Positions 18,105 to 26,443 of a stretch of DNA of 64,000 nt are shown here, in pieces. Numbering within the stretch: position 1 is the first letter of the stretch; the number at the start of each line of letters is the position of its first letter. Origin of the DNA: Vibrio penaeicida (GTDB taxonomy: Bacteria; Pseudomonadota; Gammaproteobacteria; Enterobacterales; Vibrionaceae). The DNA is taken from positions 1 to 64,000 of the forward strand of contig NZ_JAUYVM010000020.1 of assembly GCF_030689305.1 (NCBI RefSeq), written 5' to 3'. The notes below the pieces were generated by a model. The model made no database searches. It was not told the DNA's origin and saw only the letters and a program-made list of their open reading frames with translations. A program made the translations under genes and the position numbers.

Positions 18105-18548
18105 GTGAATAATGCTCTAGAGTTTCTACTTGAACAGGCCAAAGATAAAGAATCTCAGTCCGTGCTGGCTCTCAATAAGTCGAGAGCAGAGCTCGAAGAT
18201 TACTACCGCCAAGTCGAGCAAATAGAAAAATACAGATTGGATTATTGCAATCAACTGGTAGAGCGTGGAAAAGGTGGGCTTACTGCGAGTGAGTATGGAC
18301 ACTTAAATCGATTCTTAACTCAGCTAGATGAAACCTTAGCTAAGCAAAAAGCTGCCGAAGAACACTTTGTTTCACAGGTCAATAATTGTGAAGAACACTG
18401 GCTGGAGACTCGAAAAACCCGTCGTTCTTATGAGTGGATGATTGAAAAGAAAGCAAAGGATAAGCGCATTCAGCAAGAAAAAGTAGAGCAAAGACAAATG
18501 GATGAGTTTTCCACTTTGCAATTTTCTCGTAGAAAAAGTTCCTTTTAG
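18105..18548 (+). CDS. fliJ: FliJ, export chaperone and ATPase stalk
   Basis: A 147-residue, highly charged, almost entirely helical protein with the long antiparallel coiled coil expected for FliJ. It inserts in the FliI hexamer like an F1 gamma stalk and escorts hook and filament chaperones. Translation starts at GTG 18105, with AGAGAGGA directly upstream. It is the last gene before the sigma-54 promoter of fliK, so fliEFGHIJ forms one transcriptional block with possible read-through. Confidence 0.92.
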   Translation: MNNALEFLLEQAKDKESQSVLALNKSRAELEDYYRQVEQIEKYRLDYCNQLVERGKGGLTASEYGHLNRFLTQLDETLAKQKAAEEHFVSQVNNCEEHWLETRKTRRSYEWMIEKKAKDKRIQQEKVEQRQMDEFSTLQFSRRKSSF

Positions 18549-18577
18549 GCTTGTAACTTGAGTATATGAATTCAAAT

Positions 18578-18593
18578 TGGCTCATTTTTTGCA
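18578..18593 (+). promoter_or_regulatory. Sigma-54 promoter of the fliK operon
   Basis: TGGCTCATTTTTTGCA places GG (18579-18580) and GC (18591-18592) 10 bp apart, with a T-rich spacer. It lies 30 bases past the fliJ stop codon and about 100 before fliK. Confidence 0.82.
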
Positions 18594-18694
18594 AACTTTC
18601 TGACTTATAAAAACTGAATTGAATCGCCGAAAGTCGACTGTTAATCGTGACGCAGTTGGTCACAAGAGTGAACCAACGCATAGAGAGTGTGTTT

Positions 18695-20818
18695 ATGAGC
18701 CAAAATCCTCTGTCAGTGAACGAATCCGGAAGCAAGTCCTATTTGCTGGGGAAATCCAACCAATCTACTGATTCTGCAAAAGAAAGTGAATCAGGAGGGT
18801 TTCTTAACGCACTCAAATCTGTCTTTTCCTCTGAGCCTGAGTCCGCAGAATCAAGTAAAAAAATTAAAGTAGATGGTTCAGAAGAATCTAGCAAAACCAA
18901 GGGGGAGCTAGGTACAGAGAATGTTGAAGGCAAAGGCTCTGAATCGTCAAAGGTTGCCGCCGCGGCAGATGAAGCCGGTGGAGAAGAATCTGTCGACAAG
19001 CTTCTATCCAGTTCTGAGGAAAGCTCAGACGTAGCTGGCGACGTGAAAAACGCTAAAAAACAAAACGTTGACCAAACTATGACTGAGGGGAATGACTTGC
19101 TTGGTCGGCTCGACGATTCAAATAAAGCCTTAAAAACAAAAGACATACTAACCGACGCTAATTCAGCTGAATACATCGACGCCAATGGCAACAAGTTGCC
19201 ACAAGATTCTGCGGTTGTCGCAGGGGCGACAGGCCAGCCATTAAAAGAAAAGGCTGTTTCTGAACAAGATATAGCTGACGCAAAATCCAAATACCTTCAA
19301 CAGTCTAATGTCGACGCTTCTAATGGAGTAGGCTCGGCTACTTTTGATAAAGCATCAGCAGAAACGAGTAAGCTTACGTCTCCGCAAGTGACAGATGAAA
19401 CAAGCGGTGACTTTGTGAAAGGCGCGGTCGCCGTTTCTGGAGGCATAGCTTCTGGAGGCATGATTGTCGCCAACCAAGGTCAAATCGCACAAACATCAGC
19501 TGGAGCAGTTTCAAACACCTCTGTTGATGGAGTACAAATTGGAGCCGAGTCACTACAGAAGACTGGGCAAGCTGGAATAGCCCAAGGCACTTCCGAGCTA
19601 AGTGGTGAAGGTGCGCTGCCTGCAGGTGCAGCAACCGCTAATAGCACAGTCAGTCAAAACGGTTTGAAACACTCTAACCAAAGCCCTCAAGACGCACTGA
19701 TTGACTGGACACAAAATACAGTGACTCAGTCAGCGATGGATTCTGATACGAAGCTTGCTACAACGTTTTCAGATACTCAACAAGTTGACTTGAAAGGTGC
19801 TCAAGCCAGTGCCGTTGGAGCCGGAGTTATCGCAAATCAGGTAGCTTCTGAGACATCGTTTGATGGGCAACCACTGGCGGCTTCTGAACAACTTCAAGGT
19901 CAATACACCGAGCCAATGTGGACAACAACATCTGCAGAGATGAGCAAAGCGGAATTGCAGGCGGCGAAAGGCGCGATAGAGTCTACCAATAATGCCAAAA
20001 TGGCCGCTAGCGCAGCTCTTGCTGCCCATTTAGCAAATCCAACGTCGACTCCGTTGCCAGCCGATAGAATGGCGGCGGCTTCCGCAACACAAATAATGCC
20101 ACAAGAAATCAATGCCACGGCAATGAACCAGCAGATGATTGCACAAAGCATGACGGCTGGTGCAGCGACCCAAACCAGTAATGTGGCAGCAGCTTCTGTA
20201 GCCGGAAGTGCAGCTGTTTTAGGTGCGACTAAACTGGCGAAAGGCAATGAAAATGGTCATGGCGAAAAAGCTGACCTTTCCCAACAACTCGCTGGTGTCG
20301 CGTCGCAACAGGGCTTAACCAGTGCACAAGCTAAAGCAGAGGGGCAAGCCGTAGCGGCCACTCAGCAATCACCGCTGCAGTTGTCTCGAGACGGGGCGGC
20401 GGCAGGGGATCAGCTCGCCGAACGTGTGCAGATGATGCTGTCTAAAAACCTCAAAAATGTCGATATTCGGTTAGACCCGCCAGAGCTAGGGCGAATGCAA
20501 ATTCGTATGACGATGAATAACGACATTGCGTCGGTTCAATTTACGGTTGCGAACCAACAAACCCGAGACATTGTTGAACAAGCAATGCCCAGATTGAGAG
20601 AAATGTTGTCTCAACAAGGTTTACAGCTTGCAGATACGTCCGTTCAGCAGCAAAATGCAGGACAACAGCAACAAAGTCAGTATGTTGCGGGGCAGGGTTC
20701 CGGAAAAGGTAAAGATGGCGATGGCATTGATAGCGAATTTGGCTCAGAGGGTGACGAATCGCTCGAAGTTAACGTTGATGTGAAACCAAACCGTGATGGA
20801 ATCAGTTTTTACGCTTAA
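18695..20818 (+). CDS. fliK: FliK, hook-length control protein
   Basis: A 707-residue hook-length ruler and substrate-specificity switch, long for the family (about 400 residues in Salmonella). The first 550 residues are low complexity, rich in Ser, Ala, Gln and Glu. The conserved Flg_hook domain is near 580-670: LSKNLKNVDIRLDPPELGRMQIRM and VANQQTRDIVEQAMPRLREML. It acts on FlhB at the end of hook growth. The frame opens at GTG 18647, but the ATG at 18695 with GAGAGTG upstream is preferred. A sigma-54 promoter precedes it. Confidence 0.93.
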   Translation: MSQNPLSVNESGSKSYLLGKSNQSTDSAKESESGGFLNALKSVFSSEPESAESSKKIKVDGSEESSKTKGELGTENVEGKGSESSKVAAAADEAGGEESVDKLLSSSEESSDVAGDVKNAKKQNVDQTMTEGNDLLGRLDDSNKALKTKDILTDANSAEYIDANGNKLPQDSAVVAGATGQPLKEKAVSEQDIADAKSKYLQQSNVDASNGVGSATFDKASAETSKLTSPQVTDETSGDFVKGAVAVSGGIASGGMIVANQGQIAQTSAGAVSNTSVDGVQIGAESLQKTGQAGIAQGTSELSGEGALPAGAATANSTVSQNGLKHSNQSPQDALIDWTQNTVTQSAMDSDTKLATTFSDTQQVDLKGAQASAVGAGVIANQVASETSFDGQPLAASEQLQGQYTEPMWTTTSAEMSKAELQAAKGAIESTNNAKMAASAALAAHLANPTSTPLPADRMAAASATQIMPQEINATAMNQQMIAQSMTAGAATQTSNVAAASVAGSAAVLGATKLAKGNENGHGEKADLSQQLAGVASQQGLTSAQAKAEGQAVAATQQSPLQLSRDGAAAGDQLAERVQMMLSKNLKNVDIRLDPPELGRMQIRMTMNNDIASVQFTVANQQTRDIVEQAMPRLREMLSQQGLQLADTSVQQQNAGQQQQSQYVAGQGSGKGKDGDGIDSEFGSEGDESLEVNVDVKPNRDGISFYA

Positions 20819-20854
20819 CATTATAACTTAACCTTCTATTTAACCGAGACGTTT

Positions 20855-21349
20855 ATGGCAGAAGAACAACAAGACACAGAAGCGCCCAAAGGAAAAAGCA
20901 AGCTCCTGATCATCATCATAGCGGTAGTCGTTTTACTTGCTGGTGGCGGTGGCGCAGCCTTTTTCTTGATGGGATCCGATCCTGCAGAAGAAGCTCCAGC
21001 AGCAGAAGAAGCAGCAGTTCCCACGAATGAGCCCGCTTCTTATGTCAATATCCCACAGCCGTTTGTATTTAACGTTACAGGGGATAAGAAAGACAGATTG
21101 GTTCAAATCAAAGTCCAAATTATGGTGAGAGGGAGCGAAAACGAGGGAACGGCAAAACACCATTCTCCGCTGATTGAAAGTACCCTTCTTTCTACGTTTG
21201 GAGTCGCTACTGCTGAGCAACTTCGTACTCCTTTAGGTCGTGGGCAGCTACGTGATCAGGCAACTGACGACATTAAAGCTGCTTTGAGTCAGCTAGTAGG
21301 GCAGCCTGTCATTGAGAAAGTGCTGTTTACTGACTTCGTAATGCAATAG
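20855..21349 (+). CDS. fliL: FliL, stator-associated basal body protein
   Basis: A 164-residue inner-membrane protein that supports the stator, especially under load. A short charged cytoplasmic start is followed by one membrane helix (LLIIIIAVVVLLAGGGGAAFFLM, about 15-37), an Ala/Glu-rich linker and the periplasmic FliL domain with LVQIKVQIMV and HHSPLIESTLLSTFG. Length is normal. It is the second gene of the fliK-flhB block, 7 bases before fliM. Confidence 0.95.
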   Translation: MAEEQQDTEAPKGKSKLLIIIIAVVVLLAGGGGAAFFLMGSDPAEEAPAAEEAAVPTNEPASYVNIPQPFVFNVTGDKKDRLVQIKVQIMVRGSENEGTAKHHSPLIESTLLSTFGVATAEQLRTPLGRGQLRDQATDDIKAALSQLVGQPVIEKVLFTDFVMQ

Positions 21350-21356
21350 GTATCCT

Positions 21357-22436
21357 GTGACAGACTTATTAAGCCAAGATGAGATTGATGCGTTACTGCA
21401 TGGTGTAGATGATGTAGATGACGGAGATGATGATGATCTTGATGCCGGTGGTGGGTCCCCAGAGAACACGTCCGACTATGATTTTTCGTCTCAAGACAGA
21501 ATTGTTCGTGGTCGAATGCCGACCTTGGAGCTCATCAATGAGCGCTTTGCTCGGCACCTTCGAATAAGTTTGTTTAACATGCTGCGGAAAACCGCAGAGG
21601 TATCGATTAACGGTGTGCAAATGGTGAAGTTTGGTGAATACCAAAACACCCTCTATGTACCAACCAGTTTGAACATGGTGCGTTTTAGACCGCTTAAAGG
21701 TACAGCGCTTATTACCATGGAAGCGCGATTAGTCTTTATTTTGGTGGAAAACTTCTTTGGTGGTGATGGTCGCTTCCATGCTCGGATCGAAGGGCGAGAG
21801 TTTACACCGACGGAACGTCGAATTATCCAACTGCTTCTGAAAATCGTATTTGCAGATTATCAAGAAGCGTGGTCACCTGTTATGGGCGTTGAATTTGAGT
21901 ATTTGGATTCAGAAGTAAACCCAAGTATGGCGAATATCGTGAGCCCGACAGAGGTGATCGTTGTGAGCAGTTTCCATATAGAAGTGGATGGTGGAGGCGG
22001 TGATTTTCATGTCGTAATGCCTTACTCCATGGTTGAACCGATACGTGAGCTCTTAGATGCTGGTGTTCAATCCGATAAGATGGAAACTGACGTACGTTGG
22101 AGCTCGGCGCTCAAAGAAGAAATTATGGATGTTCCCGTCAATTTCCGAGTGAACTTGTTAGAGCGGGATATTTCCCTTCGCGACTTGATGGAACTAAGAC
22201 CTGGCGACATTATCCCAATTGAGATGCCTGAGAACGCAACCATGTTTGTAGAAGAACTGCCAACATACCGAGTTAAAATGGGTCGCTCCGGTGATAAATT
22301 GGCTGTGCAGGTCTCTGAAAAAATTAAGCGTCCAGATGTGGTTAAATCCGATTTGGTATTCCTTGGCAATGACATGGAATCAGAACTAGATAGTGGCGAT
22401 GAGTTTGAAGAAATCTCGCCAGAAACAAATGAGTAG
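21357..22436 (+). CDS. fliM: FliM, motor switch protein binding CheY-P
   Basis: A 359-residue C-ring protein. The N-terminal CheY-P docking peptide LSQDEIDALLHG is conserved, followed by an acidic linker with about ten Asp residues. The middle domain holds the GGXG-type motif FFGGDGRFHARIEGREFTPTERR. The C-terminal SpoA domain pairs with FliN. Translation starts at GTG 21357. The motif ties this motor to the CheY encoded at 31714. Confidence 0.96.
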   Translation: MTDLLSQDEIDALLHGVDDVDDGDDDDLDAGGGSPENTSDYDFSSQDRIVRGRMPTLELINERFARHLRISLFNMLRKTAEVSINGVQMVKFGEYQNTLYVPTSLNMVRFRPLKGTALITMEARLVFILVENFFGGDGRFHARIEGREFTPTERRIIQLLLKIVFADYQEAWSPVMGVEFEYLDSEVNPSMANIVSPTEVIVVSSFHIEVDGGGGDFHVVMPYSMVEPIRELLDAGVQSDKMETDVRWSSALKEEIMDVPVNFRVNLLERDISLRDLMELRPGDIIPIEMPENATMFVEELPTYRVKMGRSGDKLAVQVSEKIKRPDVVKSDLVFLGNDMESELDSGDEFEEISPETNE

Positions 22437-22446
22437 GTGATTGAGT

Positions 22447-22854
22447 ATGGATCCAAACGAAGATCAAAAACTGGCAGATGAATGGGCCGCTGCATTAGGC
22501 GAAGACCCGTTAGCATCTGGTGGCGATGATGATGTTGAAGCGGCTCCCCTTGAAGAATTGTCTAACGAGCCAGCTCCGATTTCTGAAGATGAGCGTCGTA
22601 AACTCGACACCATCATGGATATTCCCGTCACAATTTCGATGGAAGTTGGGCGTTCACAAATCAGCATTCGTAACTTATTACAACTGAACCAAGGCTCGGT
22701 TGTTGAATTGGACCGAGTCGCTGGTGAGTCACTGGATGTACTGGTTAATGGAACATTGATCGCGCACGGTGAAGTCGTTGTGGTGAACGACAAGTTTGGT
22801 ATTCGTCTAACCGACGTTATTAGCCAAACTGAACGAATTAAGAAACTTAGGTAG
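22447..22854 (+). CDS. fliN: FliN, motor switch protein
   Basis: A 135-residue C-ring protein with one SpoA domain (about 60-135: DIPVTISMEVGRSQISIRNLLQLNQGSVVELDR) and an acidic N-terminus. A TTG two codons earlier (22441) is in frame, but AGGTGA at 22435-22440 is correctly spaced for the ATG at 22447. It lies 10 bases after fliM. FliN also docks FliH during export. Confidence 0.96.
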   Translation: MDPNEDQKLADEWAAALGEDPLASGGDDDVEAAPLEELSNEPAPISEDERRKLDTIMDIPVTISMEVGRSQISIRNLLQLNQGSVVELDRVAGESLDVLVNGTLIAHGEVVVVNDKFGIRLTDVISQTERIKKLR

Positions 22855-22856
22855 CC

Positions 22857-23240
22857 ATGAAAAAACTCTTTGGCTGGTGGTTGTTTCTACCTGCGCCAGC
22901 ATTGGCCTCCAGTGCTGGTCAGTTAGATATGGCTGCGACACTGGGGTCTTTGCTGTTTGTTATCGCCATTATTTTCGTATTGGCATGGGCATTAAAGCGA
23001 ATGCGTTTGCCCAGTATGATGGGGCAAGATGGGCTAAGAATAGTTCGCCAGTTACCTGTTGGAACAAAAGAACGGTTAGTGATTGTGCAGGCTGGAGAAG
23101 AGCAGTTTCTCGTAGGTATCACCGCAAACTCTATCAATTTAGTTTCTAAACTGGACAAGCCTGTCGAAGACGCACAACCCGTGTCGGCACCCTTCGCCCA
23201 ACAACTTAGTCAGTTATTGAAAAAAGATGAAAAAAAATAA
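22857..23240 (+). CDS. fliO: FliO, export gate assembly protein
   Basis: A 127-residue bitopic membrane protein that helps assemble the FliP ring. An N-terminal signal-like segment ends in PAPALASSAG, then one membrane helix (LGSLLFVIAIIFVLAWALKRM, about 28-48) and a cytoplasmic FliO domain with IVRQLPVGTKERLVIVQAGEEQFLVGIT. It starts 2 bases after fliN and overlaps fliP by 14 bases. Confidence 0.93.
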   Translation: MKKLFGWWLFLPAPALASSAGQLDMAATLGSLLFVIAIIFVLAWALKRMRLPSMMGQDGLRIVRQLPVGTKERLVIVQAGEEQFLVGITANSINLVSKLDKPVEDAQPVSAPFAQQLSQLLKKDEKK

Positions 23241-24096
23241 TTTTATCGCTGCCTTACTGGCAGCGTTTCTGTTTTTATGTCATTCAACCTCGGTGGCAGC
23301 GCAGGAAGAATTGGCGAGTACCATTCCTACCAATGCGGTAGGTTCGCAAAATATTGCGGTGGCAGAATCACAGACTGCAACAGGCTCTTCAAGTGCGTTT
23401 ATCTCAGGTGGTGCTCCCGGAAGTGGTATTCCAGCGATAACGGTAACTACGAACCCTGATGGCACCGAAGATTACTCGATAAACTTACAAGTCTTGGCCT
23501 TAATGACATTGCTGGGCTTCTTGCCTGCAATGGTGATTTTGATGACGTCGTTTACCCGAATTGTCGTGGTGATGTCGATATTGCGTCAGGCTATGGGGTT
23601 GCAACAAACGCCGTCTAATCAGGTGATTATTGGTATTGCCATTTTTCTCACCTTCTTCATCATGTCCCCTGTAATAGATCGAGTAAATAATGAAGCCATT
23701 CAGCCATACGTAAACGAACAAATAACCGCTCGTGATGCGTTTAACTTTGCGCAAGTGCCTATGAAGGATTTCATGCTTAAGCAGACGCGTGTTAAAGATT
23801 TGGAAACATTCGTCAATATCTCAGGGGCTCAGGTAAATAACCCCGAAGACGTGCCGATGAGTATTCTTATCCCTGCATTTATAACGTCGGAGTTGAAGAC
23901 CGCGTTTCAGATCGGTTTTATGCTCTTTTTGCCATTTTTGGTCATCGACTTGGTGGTTGCCTCTGTATTAATGGCCATGGGTATGATGATGCTTTCTCCG
24001 ATGATCGTTTCTTTGCCCTTTAAACTCATGCTATTTGTGTTGGTTGATGGCTGGAATCTCATCTTATCCACCTTAGCTGGCAGTTTTGCAATATAG
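23227..24096 (+). CDS. fliP: FliP, export gate protein
   Basis: A 289-residue inner-membrane core component of the FliPQR export channel. A signal peptide (to about residue 25) is followed by an unusually long Ser/Gly/Thr-rich periplasmic stretch, then the conserved block: LMTLLGFLPAMVILMTSFTRIVVVMSILRQAMGLQQTPSNQV, the FMLKQTR motif and four membrane helices. It overlaps fliO at the start. Confidence 0.96.
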   Translation: MKKNNFIAALLAAFLFLCHSTSVAAQEELASTIPTNAVGSQNIAVAESQTATGSSSAFISGGAPGSGIPAITVTTNPDGTEDYSINLQVLALMTLLGFLPAMVILMTSFTRIVVVMSILRQAMGLQQTPSNQVIIGIAIFLTFFIMSPVIDRVNNEAIQPYVNEQITARDAFNFAQVPMKDFMLKQTRVKDLETFVNISGAQVNNPEDVPMSILIPAFITSELKTAFQIGFMLFLPFLVIDLVVASVLMAMGMMMLSPMIVSLPFKLMLFVLVDGWNLILSTLAGSFAI

Positions 24097-24108
24097 CGGA
24101 GGGAATGT

Positions 24109-24378
24109 ATGACTCCTGAAATGTTCGTTGACCTGTTCCGAGAATCACTTTGGTTGGTTCTGGTCATGGTATGCGCCATCATTATTCCCAGCCTTATTAT
24201 TGGTTTGGTTGTTGCCATTTTCCAAGCGGCTACGTCCATCAACGAACAAACACTGAGTTTTCTTCCTAGGCTAGTTGTTACGCTCTTGGCTTTGATGTTA
24301 TTCGGGCATTGGATGACACGTATGCTGATGGAGTTTTTCTTCGAGCTGATTGAACGCATGCCAACTGTTCTGCATTAG
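24109..24378 (+). CDS. fliQ: FliQ, export gate protein
   Basis: An 89-residue protein with two membrane helices (LVLVMVCAIIIPSLIIGLVVAIFQ and VVTLLALMLFGHWMTRMLMEF) and the family motif QAATSINEQTLSFLPRL between them. It wraps the FliP-FliR channel. GGAGGGA lies upstream of the ATG. Length is standard for FliQ. Confidence 0.97.
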   Translation: MTPEMFVDLFRESLWLVLVMVCAIIIPSLIIGLVVAIFQAATSINEQTLSFLPRLVVTLLALMLFGHWMTRMLMEFFFELIERMPTVLH

Positions 24379-24386
24379 AGGCGGGT

Positions 24387-25169
24387 ATGGAGTTTTCTGC
24401 AGACATCATTCTCGACTGGATAGCTAACTACTTCTGGCCTTATAGCCGGATTTCAGCGATGTTAATGGTCATGACCGTGACGGGGGCAAGATTTGTATCT
24501 ACCCGGATCCGTTTGTATCTAGGTCTTGCCATTACGTTTTCGGTAATGCCCGCTATCCCCGCTGTTCCTGAAGATATAGAGCTATTGTCGTTTCAAGGCT
24601 TTTTAACGACGTTTGAGCAGTTGGTGATTGGTATTGCCATGGGAACCGTTACCCAATTTATGCTGCAAACGTTTGTTGTACTGGGTCAAATCCTAGGCAT
24701 GCAATCCAGTTTGGGTTTTGCGTCTATGGTAGATCCAGCAAACGGACAAAATACGCCCTTACTTGGCCAGCTATTTATGTTTTTGGCGACCATGTTTTTC
24801 TTATCGACCGATGGTCACCTGCAAATGATCCAATTGGTTGTTATGAGTTTTACCGCTTTACCTATCGGACAAGGGGCGTTGAATTCGGTTGATTACCGAG
24901 AGCTCGCTTTGTGGTTTGGTACTATGTTTAAAATGGCGCTGAGCATGTCGTTGTCGGGTATTATCGCTCTACTTACCATTAATTTGTCATTCGGAGTAAT
25001 GACAAGGGCAGCGCCCCAATTGAACATATTCTCGCTCGGTTTTGCGTTTGCCTTGTTAGTCGGTTTGTTGATTTGTTGGTATATCATCGCTGGGTTGTTT
25101 ACCCACTACGACTTGATTTGGCTCGAAGGACGTGGGCAAATATGCCGCCTTATCGATATGAATTGTTAG
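24387..25169 (+). CDS. fliR: FliR, export gate protein
   Basis: A 260-residue polytopic inner-membrane protein that completes the FliP5Q4R1 channel. Conserved features include RISAMLMVMTVTGARFVSTRIRL, GQILGMQSSLGFASMVDPANGQNTPLLGQ and the PQLNIFSLGF motif in the C-terminal half. AGGCGGG precedes the ATG. It is followed 24 bases later by flhB, its functional partner. Confidence 0.96.
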   Translation: MEFSADIILDWIANYFWPYSRISAMLMVMTVTGARFVSTRIRLYLGLAITFSVMPAIPAVPEDIELLSFQGFLTTFEQLVIGIAMGTVTQFMLQTFVVLGQILGMQSSLGFASMVDPANGQNTPLLGQLFMFLATMFFLSTDGHLQMIQLVVMSFTALPIGQGALNSVDYRELALWFGTMFKMALSMSLSGIIALLTINLSFGVMTRAAPQLNIFSLGFAFALLVGLLICWYIIAGLFTHYDLIWLEGRGQICRLIDMNC

Positions 25170-25193
25170 GTCAATAAGCACTAGGAGGCTTTT

Positions 25194-26324
25194 TTGGCAG
25201 AATCCGACGGTCAGGAACGCACAGAAGACGCCACGCCCAGGCGGCTAAAACAGGCGAGAGAAAAAGGGCAAGTTGCCCGCTCTAAGGAACTTGCTTCCGT
25301 GTCTGTTTTAGTGATTGGGTCTGTGGCGCTAATGTGGTTTGGTGAATCTCTCGCAAGAGGGCTGTTCACGGTGATGTCACGCCTATTCTCTTTGAGCCGA
25401 GAAGAAATTTATGACTTTGGAAAGCTCATCGAGATCATCTTCGGAGCCATGGTTTACCTGATTCTTCCTCTTCTTTTGATTTTGATTACTCTTTTTGTGG
25501 CAGCCTTAGCCGGTGCTGCTGGAGTAGGGGGGATCAGCTTTTCTGTTGAAGCTGCGATGCCAAAAGCTTCTAAAATGAACCCACTTAGTGGTCTAAAACG
25601 AATGGTCGGTATGCAGAGCTGGGTTGAACTGATTAAATCAATCTTGAAAGTGCTGCTGGTCGCGGGTGTTGCGTTTTACCTGATACAAGCGTCTCGTAAA
25701 GACCTGTTTCAGCTTAGCTTAGACTTGTTCCCAGCCAACATATTCCACGCATTGGATATCCTGCTTAACTTTACGTTGCTCATTAGCTGTTCATTGTTGG
25801 TCGTGGTTGCCATCGATATTCCTTTCCAAATTTGGCAGCACGCGAATCAGTTAAAAATGACCAAGCAGGAAGTGAAAGACGAATTCAAGGAGACGGAAGG
25901 CAAGCCAGAGGTGAAAGGGCGCATTAGAATGCTTCAGCGTGAAATGGCGCAGCGTCGGATGATGGCAGACGTTCCACAGGCCGACGTGATTATTACCAAC
26001 CCTGAACACTTCTCTGTTGCGCTTCGCTACAACCAAAAAACCGACAAAGCGCCAATTGTGGTCGCAAAAGGTACCGATCATATCGCGTTAAAAATTCGAG
26101 AAATCGCCAGAGAGCACGATATTTACGTTGTCCCCGCGCCGCCGCTTGCTCGCGCACTCTATCATTCAACTGAGTTGGAACAACAAATTCCTGACGGTTT
26201 ATTTACGGCGGTGGCTCAAGTACTTGCGTATGTATTCCAGTTGAAGCAGTTCCGAAAACGAGGCGGAGAACGCCCTACACTAAAAGAGAAGAACATGCCG
26301 ATTCCACCAGACTTAAGACATTGA
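25194..26324 (+). CDS. flhB: FlhB, export gate specificity switch
   Basis: A 376-residue protein that switches export from rod/hook to filament substrates. Four membrane helices lie in the first 210 residues, then a cytoplasmic domain with the self-cleavage site. The site reads N269-P270-E271-H272 (NPEH) where enterics have NPTH; cleavage between Asn and Pro should still be possible because those two residues are kept. Translation starts at TTG 25194, with TAGGAGG at 25182-25188. The C-terminus is proline-rich. It ends the fliK-flhB block. Confidence 0.96.
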   Translation: MAESDGQERTEDATPRRLKQAREKGQVARSKELASVSVLVIGSVALMWFGESLARGLFTVMSRLFSLSREEIYDFGKLIEIIFGAMVYLILPLLLILITLFVAALAGAAGVGGISFSVEAAMPKASKMNPLSGLKRMVGMQSWVELIKSILKVLLVAGVAFYLIQASRKDLFQLSLDLFPANIFHALDILLNFTLLISCSLLVVVAIDIPFQIWQHANQLKMTKQEVKDEFKETEGKPEVKGRIRMLQREMAQRRMMADVPQADVIITNPEHFSVALRYNQKTDKAPIVVAKGTDHIALKIREIAREHDIYVVPAPPLARALYHSTELEQQIPDGLFTAVAQVLAYVFQLKQFRKRGGERPTLKEKNMPIPPDLRH

Positions 26325-26376
26325 TAACTCAATACTCTCACTATCTATCGATAAGACAAATTTTTGACTATTCAAA

Positions 26377-26392
26377 TGGACTGGAATTTGCA
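26377..26392 (+). promoter_or_regulatory. Sigma-54 promoter of the flhA operon
   Basis: TGGACTGGAATTTGCA has GG (26378-26379) and GC (26390-26391) 10 bp apart, 52 bases before flhA. The -24 half is less perfect than those of flrB and fliE. Confidence 0.75.
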
Positions 26393-26443
26393 TAATAGCC
26401 TTCACCTTGCGTTTTAACTTATAAATCTTCTATTTAGCTTCTT

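Noticed and set aside
18739..19290. Long antisense frame over fliK
   Set aside because: Ser-rich low-complexity mirror of fliK; no start signal and no family features.
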